Shown here piece by piece: positions 17,468-25,789 of a DNA stretch of 43,072 bases. The notes beneath the pieces are model-generated. The model was not told the DNA's origin. It searched no databases and saw only the letters and a program-made list of their open reading frames with translations. Both the position numbers and the translations under genes were made by a program. Each line of letters opens with the position of its first letter. The stretch's first letter is position 1. Source of the DNA: Spirulinaceae cyanobacterium SM2_1_0 (GTDB taxonomy: Bacteria; Cyanobacteriota; Cyanobacteriia; Cyanobacteriales; Spirulinaceae); the NCBI GenBank assembly GCA_012031265.1, contig JAAUTY010000041.1, positions 1 to 43,072 on the forward strand, in the 5' to 3' direction.

Positions 17468-17813
17468 AACGTAACCTCGCGTAACAGCACAGCTAGGATA
17501 ACGTGGTTGCTCCAGCGTAAACGCTTAAGGAAGCGCGAACGGTGTTCAACCTCTATCTACACAGGGGTAGCACCGATTTAGCGCCCTAATAATATCAGAG
17601 CTTTCTTAAGACAAGGTAAAGTCGCCAAAGGTTTAGAATCGAGGCTAGAGACTGCCGATCCCAGAAAACTTTTGTCACTAATTCCCGGTTATTTGCTCTC
17701 AGTGGGCGAAATCTATCTTGTCATGATTCAGGCTCACTGGTGTTAGCTGGAGACAGATCCGCCCAACAAACCGTTCTCGTCCACCTGCTTGACCTACTGC
17801 CCCCTAGTTCGCT
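17468..17813. other. Divergent regulatory spacer between pstC and hybrid kinase
   Basis: The 346-base spacer has no gene. It carries the Pho-box-like promoter for pstC (17589-17621). No clear promoter for the kinase at 17814 is seen. Confidence 0.6.
17589..17621 (-). promoter_or_regulatory. Pho-box-like promoter of pstCAB
   Basis: Reading the minus strand, CTTTACCT, a 3-base spacer and CTTAAGAA are followed after 8 bases by TATTAT. Cyanobacterial SphR/PhoB boxes are direct 8-bp repeats near CTTAACCT spaced by 3, and the box usually stands in for -35 about 10 bases before -10. The geometry fits. A third unit is not clear. Confidence 0.5.
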
Positions 17814-20057
17814 ATGTCTACCCATCCGGCCTCAACCACTCACTCTGAACCCGAGCCACCAGCCTTCACTGCCGATAGTGCGGTCAGTGCCCGTCGCTAT
17901 CGGGCATTGTTGACAATGTTGCCTGCTCTCGTTATGTGCTGTCGGCAGGATGGGACTTATCTGGAGTACAACCCGGCTCCCAACTTTCCGGCCCTGCTGA
18001 CCCCGGCTAGTGCGATTGGGACTCATCTTCGTGATCACCTGCCAGCTGAGATCGCCGAGATCCAGTTACAGTGCATCCAGCAGGCGATCGCCACCGGCGA
18101 GATGCAGACCTTTGAGCACCAACTCATGGTCAATGGCCGCCTGCGCTCCTTTGAAGGGTATGTGGTCGCTAGTGGTGCAGATGAAGCGCTGATCATGACT
18201 CACGAGACGAGCGATCGCCGCCAAACTGAAGCGGATCTCCGTGCTTCAGAAGAGCGCTGGCAGCTCGTCTTACAAGCCAACAACGACGGCATTTGGGACT
18301 GGAATCTGGTCACCAACCAGACCTTTTACTCATCGCGCTGGAAAGCAATGCTCGGCTTTAGCGATGACGAATTGCCCAATCACCATAGCACTTGGGATCA
18401 GCTCGTCCATCCCGACGACCACGACTGGGTTACGGCTGCCGTCCAGGCCCACTTGGCTGGCGAAACCCCCTACTACGCCACCGAATACCGTATGCGCTGC
18501 AAAGACGGCAGCTATAACTGGATTCTTGATCGCGGTCAAGCCCTCTGGGATGCAAGTGGTCGCGCCACGCGCATCGTCGGCTCGCACACCGACATCACCC
18601 ACCGCAAACAAGCCGAAGCCACCCTGCAACAGGCGAAAGAAGCCGCCGAAAAAGCGAACCGCGCCAAGAGCGAATTCCTCGCTAACATGAGCCACGAGTT
18701 GCGGACGCCCCTCAACGCTATCCTCGGCTTCACACAAATCCTCAATCGCGATCCCGCGATCACGCCTGAGCAGCAGTCCAACCTCGAGATCGTGATCCGC
18801 AGTGGCGAACACCTGCTGGACTTGATCAACGATGTCTTGGAAATGTCCAAGATTGAAGCCGGGATCTTGACGCTCAATACATCCGATTTCGATCTGCTGG
18901 CGCTCCTAGATTCGATCGCCGCCATGCTCCAGCTCCGAGCCGAATCCAAAGGCTTGCAGTTGCAATTTGACCTCGATGCTCAGTTGCCGCGCTACATCCG
19001 TGCCGACCAAAGCAAGCTACGTCAGGTGCTGATCAACCTCCTGGGCAATGCGCTCAAGTTCACCAGCGAGGGCCACGTGATGCTGACAGCGACTGCCACG
19101 GTCGCGGCTGACAATCCCAGCGCCCAGCTCAACTTCAGCATTGCCGATACGGGGCCTGGCATCGCCGCCTACGAGATCCCAACGCTTTTTGATGCTTTTG
19201 TGCAAACTGAAGCTGGGCGCAACTCACAACAGGGCACCGGTCTTGGTCTGCCGATCAGCCGCAAGTTTGTGCAGCTCATGGGTGGGGACATCACCGTAGA
19301 GAGTGTCGTTGGACAAGGCACAACCTTTGATTTCAGCGTCCGGGTTGTCTGCGCTGAGGGTGCGGCGGGCGATCGCCGTCAGCCGACACGCAAGGTGCTC
19401 GGTCTCGTCCCCGGCCAGCCTACTTACCGCATCTTGGCGGTGGATGACAAATGGGAGAACCGCCAGCTCTTGGTCAAATTGCTGTCACCGCTGGGACTGG
19501 AGGTGCGCGAAGCCGCTGATGGTCAGGAGGCGATCGCTCTCTGGGAGAGCTGGGAACCTCACCTGATCTGGATGGATATGCGGATGCCAGTACTAGACGG
19601 TTATGCCGCGACCCGCCAGATCAAGGCTCACCTGAAAGGACAAGCCACCGTGATCATTGCGCTCACAGCCAGCGCCCTCGAAGAAGAACGCGCGATCGTG
19701 CTCTCGGCAGGCTGTGATGATTTCGTCCGCAAGCCTTTTCGCGAAGAAGAACTCTTCGACAAGATGGCGGTCTATCTTGGCTTGCGCTACACCTACGCGG
19801 TAACCGAGCTAGCCACCAACGCCAATAATGCCGAGGCGCGAGCCGCCCGCAGCCAGCAACTAGAGACCCAGCTCGCCGCGCAATCCCTCGAGTGGCGGGC
19901 GAGTCTCCAGGATGCCGCAGCGGGTTGTGATGATGAGGCGATCGCCCAGCTCATCGCCCAACTTCCAGAGACCTATCAAACACTCGCGAACAGCTTGCTA
20001 GATTTAATGAATGACTTCCAGTTTGACCACATCCTCAAACTTGCGCGCGATGAGTAA
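17814..20057 (+). CDS. Cytoplasmic hybrid histidine kinase (PAS-PAS-HisKA-HATPase-REC)
   Basis: A 747-residue protein without transmembrane segments. A PAS domain (about 25-130) and a second PAS with PAC (about 145-265; NNDGIWDWNLVTNQTFYSSR) precede the H-box SHELRTPLNAILGF with His294. The ATP-binding boxes are NLLGNALKFT, DTGPGI and GTGLGLPIS. A receiver follows with phospho-acceptor Asp588 (WMDMRMPVLDGY). The C-terminal tail (AQLIAQLPETYQTLANSLLD to FDHILKL) is a small helical module common on cyanobacterial hybrid kinases. The gene end overlaps the next gene by 8 bp (start ATG at 20050, stop TAA to 20057), so the two are translationally coupled. The signal is unknown; the PAS domains may bind a cofactor. 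Confidence 0.94.
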   Translation: MSTHPASTTHSEPEPPAFTADSAVSARRYRALLTMLPALVMCCRQDGTYLEYNPAPNFPALLTPASAIGTHLRDHLPAEIAEIQLQCIQQAIATGEMQTFEHQLMVNGRLRSFEGYVVASGADEALIMTHETSDRRQTEADLRASEERWQLVLQANNDGIWDWNLVTNQTFYSSRWKAMLGFSDDELPNHHSTWDQLVHPDDHDWVTAAVQAHLAGETPYYATEYRMRCKDGSYNWILDRGQALWDASGRATRIVGSHTDITHRKQAEATLQQAKEAAEKANRAKSEFLANMSHELRTPLNAILGFTQILNRDPAITPEQQSNLEIVIRSGEHLLDLINDVLEMSKIEAGILTLNTSDFDLLALLDSIAAMLQLRAESKGLQLQFDLDAQLPRYIRADQSKLRQVLINLLGNALKFTSEGHVMLTATATVAADNPSAQLNFSIADTGPGIAAYEIPTLFDAFVQTEAGRNSQQGTGLGLPISRKFVQLMGGDITVESVVGQGTTFDFSVRVVCAEGAAGDRRQPTRKVLGLVPGQPTYRILAVDDKWENRQLLVKLLSPLGLEVREAADGQEAIALWESWEPHLIWMDMRMPVLDGYAATRQIKAHLKGQATVIIALTASALEEERAIVLSAGCDDFVRKPFREEELFDKMAVYLGLRYTYAVTELATNANNAEARAARSQQLETQLAAQSLEWRASLQDAAAGCDDEAIAQLIAQLPETYQTLANSLLDLMNDFQFDHILKLARDE

Positions 20058-21444
20058 TTTGCCCGCTCCCAAGGCTGACATCCTCGTGGTAGACGACCAG
20101 CCAGACAATATTCGCCTGCTATCTACCATGCTCTCTGAGCAAGGCTACAAAGTCCGCAAGGCCCTCAATGGCGAGATGGCACTGGTGGCAGTCGGCAAGG
20201 CGGCGATCGACCTGATCTTGCTCGACATCATGATGCCGGATATGGACGGCTATGAAGTCTGCACGCAACTCAAAGCTCGCGCGGACACCACCAATATCCC
20301 GGTCATTTTTCTCAGCGCGCTTGATGAAGCGATTGATAAAGTCAAAGCCTTCCAGGTCGGCGGCGTTGACTACATCAGTAAACCATTTCAGCTCGAAGAA
20401 GTCCTCGTCCGCATCCAAAACCAACTGACGATCCAGCAGCAGCAGCAGCAACTGAATGTCCAAAACGAACTGCTGCAAAAAGAGGTGCGCGAACACCAGC
20501 AGACCACTGAAGTGCTGTATCAATCCCGCGCCCTCCTCGCCAGCGTGCTCAACAGCTCCCTCGACGGCGTTGCGGCGTTGCAAGCCATCCGTAACCCTGC
20601 TGGCAAAATCACCGATTTTCGGTGCCTCACCGTCAACCCTGTCGCTGCCCAGATCCTCGGCCACAATCACGACGAGCTAATGGGCAATCTCGGCTTTCAG
20701 GAATTGACGCAGAACATTGATCACAATCTTTTCCAGACCTTGGTGCGGGTGGTCGAGACCGGGAAAACCGTCGAGCAGGAACTGTACTGCGAGCAGGCCG
20801 AGCCGCCGACCTGGTTTTACTTTGTCGCCGTCAAGCTAGGTGATGGCTTTGCGGTGACCTTTCGTGACATCACCGAGAACAAGCGCATTATGACGGCATT
20901 AAAAGAAGCCAATACTGAACTCGCCCGCTTATCACAGTCGGATAGTTTGACAGGCGTGGCTAACCGCCGTCACTTTGACGAGTACTTCACTTGGGTCTGG
21001 CAAGAACTGAGCCAAAAACCGGACTGGCTGGCTTTCCTGATCTGCGATATTGATTGTTTCAAGCTCTATAACGACACCTACGGTCACCAACTCGGCGATG
21101 AGTGTCTGCGGCAAATCGCCCAAACGGTCGAGCAGACGGTGATCGCGGACTGTCCACAGGGTCTAGTAGCTCGTTATGGTGGCGAGGAATTTGTTGCTGT
21201 TTTGCCCGCCACCAATCTCGCCCAGTCGCAACAGATCGCTGAGCACATCCTGAGCGAGATCAAGCGGCAACTAATCCCGCACAGCAGCTCAACTGTCGGT
21301 CAATATGTCACGGCAAGCATCGGTCTGACCGCGACGCGCCCAACGGCGGAGCTGTCGCGCCATAGCCTGATCAGCATCGCTGATCTCGCACTCTATGAAG
21401 CTAAGGAGCAGGGGCGCGATCGCGTCGTGACCCTGGAGGCTTAG
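20050..21444 (+). CDS. Response regulator with REC-PAS-GGDEF (diguanylate cyclase)
   Basis: A 464-residue regulator predicted to make c-di-GMP when phosphorylated. The receiver has Asp59 (LILLDIMMPDMDGYEV). A glutamine-rich coiled coil (near QQQQQLNVQNELLQ) and a PAS domain (about 165-285) follow. The GGDEF domain begins DSLTGVANRRHFDEYF and has an intact active site GGEEF (377-381). The usual inhibitory I-site RxxD ahead of the active site is absent (CPQG at that position), so product inhibition may be lost. The start at ATG 20050 overlaps the kinase gene. The kinase-regulator pairing is inferred from this overlap. Confidence 0.94.
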   Translation: MSNLPAPKADILVVDDQPDNIRLLSTMLSEQGYKVRKALNGEMALVAVGKAAIDLILLDIMMPDMDGYEVCTQLKARADTTNIPVIFLSALDEAIDKVKAFQVGGVDYISKPFQLEEVLVRIQNQLTIQQQQQQLNVQNELLQKEVREHQQTTEVLYQSRALLASVLNSSLDGVAALQAIRNPAGKITDFRCLTVNPVAAQILGHNHDELMGNLGFQELTQNIDHNLFQTLVRVVETGKTVEQELYCEQAEPPTWFYFVAVKLGDGFAVTFRDITENKRIMTALKEANTELARLSQSDSLTGVANRRHFDEYFTWVWQELSQKPDWLAFLICDIDCFKLYNDTYGHQLGDECLRQIAQTVEQTVIADCPQGLVARYGGEEFVAVLPATNLAQSQQIAEHILSEIKRQLIPHSSSTVGQYVTASIGLTATRPTAELSRHSLISIADLALYEAKEQGRDRVVTLEA

Positions 21445-21621
21445 CGCTGAAAATCGGCTGCCATTTCGGCCATCAACGCTGTGGTTCAATGAGACAATAA
21501 CAGCGAGGTTGACCTTGGCTGGCAGCTCAATCCCAGTTTGTGGCCCAGATGCAGCCATGGCGATCACTGGGTTGTCGAGTGGTGAGGTCACCTCGGTTCA
21601 TTATTTGCTAGGACAGTCGGT

Positions 21622-22233
21622 ATGAAAGCAGCTGATGTAATGACGACTGATGTCATCACCATTCGCGGGGCCGCAACTGTGGCTGATGCCGTGAAGTTGA
21701 TGAAGGAGAAGGGTTTGCGATCATTGATCGTCTCGCGGCGCACCACTGAAGACGCCTATGGCATCGTCACCGAAGCAGACATAGCCTACAAAGTGGTCGC
21801 TTACGGTCGTGATCCCAAGCAGGTGCGCGTCTACGAAATCATGACCAAACCTTGCATCGTCGTGAATCCGGACTTGGCGATCGAATATGTCGCACGCCTC
21901 TTTGCCAACACTCGCATCCACCGCGCCCCGGTCATCCAAGACACCCTCCTAGGTGTGATTTCAATTAGCGACATCATCAGCAAGGGCAGCTTCGTCGAAG
22001 CGCCGCGCGAACTCACCCTCGAACAAGAAATCGTGACTGCTCGCGACAATGCTCGCGCCATCTGCGCCGAAAAAGGCCCGACCTCTCCTGACTGCGCGGC
22101 CGCTTGGGATATTGTCGAAGAGCTACAAGCTGAGGCGGCCCACCAGCGTAATCGGGTGCTCGACAAAACGCATTTCGAGGAGTATTGCGAAGAAAATCCC
22201 GACGCCCGCGAGGCCCGGGTCTACGATACCTAA
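21622..22233 (+). CDS. CBS-CP12 fusion protein
   Basis: A 203-residue protein. A pair of CBS domains (about 1-130; MKAADVMTTDVITIRG and YEIMTKPCIVVNPDLAIE) is followed by a CP12 domain (about 142-203). CBS pairs bind adenosine nucleotides. CP12 scaffolds GAPDH and phosphoribulokinase to switch off the Calvin cycle in the dark. CP12 motifs seen are AWDIVEELQAEAAHQR and the C-terminal YCEENPDAREARVYD. The N-terminal Cys pair is present (C148, C158). Of the C-terminal pair only C189 remains; the second position is Ala198. This probably alters redox gating. It could link energy status to Calvin-cycle control. It is a monocistronic-looking gene upstream of the Hlip gene. Confidence 0.9.
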   Translation: MKAADVMTTDVITIRGAATVADAVKLMKEKGLRSLIVSRRTTEDAYGIVTEADIAYKVVAYGRDPKQVRVYEIMTKPCIVVNPDLAIEYVARLFANTRIHRAPVIQDTLLGVISISDIISKGSFVEAPRELTLEQEIVTARDNARAICAEKGPTSPDCAAAWDIVEELQAEAAHQRNRVLDKTHFEEYCEENPDAREARVYDT

Positions 22234-22265
22234 ACCCAACCCAGCTACTGGTTGCAAACCGCCGC

Positions 22266-22475
22266 ATGACTGTCGAAGAGCCACCGAACTCACAACCCGA
22301 ATCGCCCACCCCATCCAGCGCCACCGAGCCTGCTGCTGCCCCCACGCCGACCTTTGGCTTCAATGCCTACGCCGAGACGCTCAATGGTCGCTTTGCCATG
22401 ATTGGCTTCACGATTTTGTTGCTGCTGGAGCTGTTGACCGGTCAGGATCTATTCACTTGGCTGGGACTGCGCTAA
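22266..22475 (+). CDS. hli: High-light-inducible protein (Hlip, CAB/ELIP superfamily)
   Basis: A 69-residue one-helix protein. A Pro/Ser-rich N-terminus leads to FGFNAYAETLNGRFAMIGF, the chlorophyll-binding ExxNGRxAMIG motif, and then a single thylakoid membrane helix ILLLLELLTGQ. Such proteins dimerise, bind chlorophyll and carotenoid and protect photosystem II assembly under stress. The ATG at 22266 is chosen as it gives a normal Hlip length; an upstream start would overlap the CBS-CP12 gene. A hairpin with T-run follows at 22527. Confidence 0.9.
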   Translation: MTVEEPPNSQPESPTPSSATEPAAAPTPTFGFNAYAETLNGRFAMIGFTILLLLELLTGQDLFTWLGLR

Positions 22476-22526
22476 CCGGTTAGGGTGTCATTGCCCGCCC
22501 GGTACCATTTGCCTCAATGCCGAAAT

Positions 22527-22553
22527 AACTGCTAGGATAGGCAGTTGCTTTTT
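22527..22553 (+). terminator. Terminator-like hairpin after hli, in argZ leader
   Basis: AACTGC, an 8-base loop and GCAGTT are followed by GC and TTTTT. It could end the hli transcript, or act as an attenuator ahead of argZ. Confidence 0.6.
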
Positions 22554-22570
22554 AACGCTGGGTTCGTGAG

Positions 22571-22608
22571 GGCGGCGGCGATAGTCCGTGGTCTAAATCG
22601 CCGCCGCC
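22571..22608 (+). promoter_or_regulatory. Strong stem-loop in the argZ 5' leader
   Basis: A perfect 12-bp stem (GGCGGCGGCGAT and ATCGCCGCCGCC) with a 14-base loop ends 65 bases before the argZ ATG. No known riboswitch class is recognised. Confidence 0.5.
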
Positions 22609-22673
22609 GCTATTTGGACTTGAAAACTTGTCAGACTAAACCTCAGCAGGGTCTCTGTCCCGCCGTAATTTCT

Positions 22674-24791
22674 ATGACTGATGCAATCCGCTTTCTCATG
22701 TGCGCGCCCGATCACTACGAGGTGGACTACGCGATCAATCCCTGGATGGAGGGCAATATCCACCGCTCCTCGCGCGATCGCGCCGCTGCCCAATGGCAAC
22801 AGCTTCACCAAGTGATCAAAGACGAGGCGATCGTTGAACTCGTCGAGCCTGCTAAAGGCTGGCCCGACATGGTGTTCACCGCCAATGCCGGTCTCGTCCT
22901 GGACAAAACCGTGGTGCTCAGCCGCTTCCTCCACAAAGAGCGCCAAGGTGAAGAACCCTACTTCAAGCAATGGTTCGCAGATAACGGCTACACCGTTCAT
23001 GAACTGCCGCCCGATCTCCCCTTCGAGGGGGCGGGCGACGCGCTGCTGGATCGCGAAGGGCGCTGGCTCTGGGCTGGCTATGGCTTCCGTACCGAACTCG
23101 ACTCGCACCCGCTGCTCGCCAAGTGGTTGGATATGGAAGTCCTGTCGTTGCGCCTGATTGACAGCCGCTTCTATCACCTAGACACCTGCTTCTGCCCGCT
23201 GACCGGCGGTTACCTACTCTACTACCCGCCCGCCTTTGATGCCTACTCCAATCACCTGATCGAGCGGCGCGTTCCGGCGGAGAAGCGCTTGGTGATCGCA
23301 GAACCCGACGCGGTTACCTTTGCTTGCAATGCGGTCAACATCAACGATCTGGTGATTCTCAACCAAGCGAGCGACCACCTCAAGCGCCAACTCGCCCAAG
23401 TCGGCTTCCGAGTCCGCGAGACGCCCCTAACCGAATTTCTCAAGGCCGGCGGTGCGTCGAAATGTTTGACGCTGCGAACCACCGAACCGGTCTTGCTTGA
23501 CCACCACGCCACGGTTGCCGTTGAGAGCAAGACGATCCAACTCCAGGGTCACTTGCTGGATTCAGGTCTCATGAACCGCGCCCTGGACTCGATTGTTGAG
23601 AACGGCGGCAGCTTTAAGGTGCTCAATTTCGACCTCGGCACCGAGCGCCAAAGCACCTCTCAGGCTGAAGTGCGTGTTTCCGCACCCAGCCACACTGTCA
23701 TGGAAGACATCATGCGGCAGCTGATCGACCTCGGTGCGGCCGATCTACCCGCTGAAACCCACGACGCAGCGCTCGAAGCGGTACCCCAGCCGGGGGTGGC
23801 TCCCGACGAATTCTATGTCACGACTATCTATCCGACTGAGGTGCGTCTCAATGGTCGGTGGGTACGGGTACAAGATCAGCGCATGGACGGTGCGATCGCC
23901 GTGACCCAAACCGCTGACGGCGCGATCGCCCGCTGCAAACTCCTCCGAGACCTCAATCCCCAGGAGCAAGTCGTGGTCGGCATCGACGGCATCCGCACCG
24001 TTCGCAATCCCGAGTCCCGCGCCCAGCGCAACCAAGGCGAAGAGTTTAGCTTCATGGGGGCAGGAGTTTCTAGCGAGCGCCGCGTTGAACTCGTGGTTGA
24101 ACAGATCGCCTGGGAACTACGCCGCATCCGCGACCAGGGCGGCAAGGTAGCGGTGACGGCCGGCCCGGTGGTGATCCATACTGGCGGCGCGCATCACCTC
24201 GCGCGCCTGATCCGCGATGGCTATGTGCAGGTCTTGCTGGGGGGGAATGCGATCGCCGTTCACGACATCGAGCAGGCCCTGATGGGAACCTCTCTCGGCG
24301 TGGATATGAACAAAGGTCTGCCGGTACGCGGCGGCCACCGCCACCATTTGAAAACGATCAATACCATCCGGCGCTGTGGCAGCATTGCCCAAGCGGTGGA
24401 ACAAGGGGTGCTGACCAAGGGCGTGATGTACGAGTGCGTCAAGAATAATGTGCCCTTCTGCCTCGCTGGCTCGATCCGCGACGACGGCCCGCTGCCGGAT
24501 ACACAGATGGATCTGGTCAAGGCACAAACCGATTATGCCGAGGCGATCGTGGGGGTCGATATGATCCTGATGCTCTCGACGATGCTGCACTCGATCGGCG
24601 TCGGCAACATGACCCCAGCGGGCGTCAAACTAGTCTGTGTGGACATCAACCCGGCGGTGGTGACGAAGTTGAGTGATCGCGGTTCAGTCGAGTCGGTCGG
24701 CGTCGTCACGGATGTCGGTCTGTTCCTCAGCTTGCTGGTGAAGCAGTTGGAATTGCTCACCAGTCCCTATCCGGCGATCGCGACAGTCTAG
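22674..24791 (+). CDS. argZ: Arginine dihydrolase / ornithine cyclodeaminase-like bifunctional protein (ArgZ/AgrE)
   Basis: A 705-residue cytoplasmic enzyme. The N-terminal guanidine-modifying domain converts arginine to ornithine, CO2 and two ammonia, the entry to the cyanobacterial ornithine-ammonia cycle and to cyanophycin use. Its catalytic Cys is Cys264 in GGASKCLTLRT, the same residue number as in characterised ArgZ. WPDMVFTANAGLV, FEGAGDAL and CFCPLTGGYLLYY are further family motifs. The C-terminal half (about 400-705) is the ornithine-cyclodeaminase-type domain of AgrE, which takes ornithine to proline. The ATG at 22674 gives the usual ~700 residue length; an upstream start would translate the leader hairpin. 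The leader has two hairpins. Confidence 0.93.
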   Translation: MTDAIRFLMCAPDHYEVDYAINPWMEGNIHRSSRDRAAAQWQQLHQVIKDEAIVELVEPAKGWPDMVFTANAGLVLDKTVVLSRFLHKERQGEEPYFKQWFADNGYTVHELPPDLPFEGAGDALLDREGRWLWAGYGFRTELDSHPLLAKWLDMEVLSLRLIDSRFYHLDTCFCPLTGGYLLYYPPAFDAYSNHLIERRVPAEKRLVIAEPDAVTFACNAVNINDLVILNQASDHLKRQLAQVGFRVRETPLTEFLKAGGASKCLTLRTTEPVLLDHHATVAVESKTIQLQGHLLDSGLMNRALDSIVENGGSFKVLNFDLGTERQSTSQAEVRVSAPSHTVMEDIMRQLIDLGAADLPAETHDAALEAVPQPGVAPDEFYVTTIYPTEVRLNGRWVRVQDQRMDGAIAVTQTADGAIARCKLLRDLNPQEQVVVGIDGIRTVRNPESRAQRNQGEEFSFMGAGVSSERRVELVVEQIAWELRRIRDQGGKVAVTAGPVVIHTGGAHHLARLIRDGYVQVLLGGNAIAVHDIEQALMGTSLGVDMNKGLPVRGGHRHHLKTINTIRRCGSIAQAVEQGVLTKGVMYECVKNNVPFCLAGSIRDDGPLPDTQMDLVKAQTDYAEAIVGVDMILMLSTMLHSIGVGNMTPAGVKLVCVDINPAVVTKLSDRGSVESVGVVTDVGLFLSLLVKQLELLTSPYPAIATV

Positions 24792-24967
24792 CGGTTCACC
24801 CGTGATTCTGGCGCTGCGCCTCGGAGAGCGATCGAGCGATCACGAACTTGGGCGCTCGCTGCTCATGCGCCTGTGCTGCTGCTCGAGGGAGAACAACGGT
24901 GATGGTTGGCATCTCTGGCGACGGCAAGCAACAGGGGTCAACCGTGACCGACTTTTGACTGGGTAGG

Positions 24968-25357
24968 TTAGAGCATTTTTGTAGCAGCATCAATCGCCGC
25001 GCGATCGCGGGCTTCATACAGCCGACAATCAGCACAGGGCCCGTCCGGATTGACGGCACAACGGAAGATTTCAGAGGCGGCATTGAAGCGGCAACTGGCA
25101 TCACCGATGACCGTTCTTCCGTCTACGAAGCTGGTTTCTTGGGGCTTTTGGGCGGGTTGCACATGGACAGAGATTTTGTGCAGGCAGTAGCCACCGATCT
25201 TGTATTGGTAGTGGTGGTGACGTTCGAGAATCGCATAAGTACGACCGGCAACACTGATGTAATGACCCGGCTGTGGCAGCCAATCTAGCTTGATTTGACC
25301 GAGGTTGGTCGGCGGGTTGATAACGATGACCTCGGTAGGCAGCAAATCAGGCTCCAT
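24968..25357 (-). CDS. Conserved cyanobacterial protein, DUF6464-like
   Basis: A 129-residue protein. The N-terminal half is beta-rich (PGHYISVAGRTYAILERHHHYQYKIGGY). The C-terminal half has a Cys pattern in DASCRFNAASEIFRCAVNPDGPCADCRLY, four cysteines in about 25 residues, which could bind zinc or an Fe-S cluster. I recall this pattern from a cyanobacteria-specific family (DUF6464) of unknown function. It is a stand-alone gene convergent with argZ. The domain name is from memory and less sure than the fact that it is a conserved-looking gene. Confidence 0.75.
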   Translation of the reverse strand: MEPDLLPTEVIVINPPTNLGQIKLDWLPQPGHYISVAGRTYAILERHHHYQYKIGGYCLHKISVHVQPAQKPQETSFVDGRTVIGDASCRFNAASEIFRCAVNPDGPCADCRLYEARDRAAIDAATKML

Positions 25358-25789
25358 AGGTGAATCTTGGTGCTCTAGACTACACCTGCGTATCCTAGCG
25401 CGATCGCTCGAATAGTTTACTCGCCCTTCAGATTTCCTACAGCATCTCAGGGTTTGGCGCGATCAGGATTCAATCCACCCAGCCCCTCCAGTCGAGTGCA
25501 AAGGGCATCACCCGTCGGAATCAAACCTGCCGCCGACGACGCAGCGGGCTGATGAGCCGTATCATTTTTTCCTTAACCGAAGCTTAAACATCAATGTTAG
25601 CCAAAAGACTTCCCTTGTCCTTGGCAACTTGCTACTCTACATGGGTTTGCTTGATGCGGAAACAACTGGCATAGCGACCAACCAAACCAGTTGCTGACAA
25701 TATTTATGGATTTACCGCCGCTTTGCGTCTAAAAACGAAGAGTCAACCGACTTTTTACTAGGAATTGTTACTAGGGAGTATAGGGAATC
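25358..25789. other. Spacer upstream of the nuclease/nucleotidase gene
   Basis: A 432-base spacer between divergent genes. It has a Pho box at 25572-25601 and no gene. The last 200 bases are AT-richer and form the leader of the large downstream gene. Confidence 0.6.
25572..25601 (+). promoter_or_regulatory. Pho box (SphR-binding-like direct repeats)
   Basis: Units CTTAACCG (25572-25579) and CTTAAACA (25583-25590) are near-matches to the cyanobacterial CTTAACCT consensus with exact 3-base spacing. A weaker third unit, ATGTTAGC, follows at 25594-25601, again spaced by 3. The box lies about 190 bases before the start codon. Confidence 0.65.

Noticed and set aside
20437-20451. CAG repeat as a simple-sequence locus
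   Set aside because: Only five units, encoding a glutamine run in a coiled-coil linker; no sign of instability.
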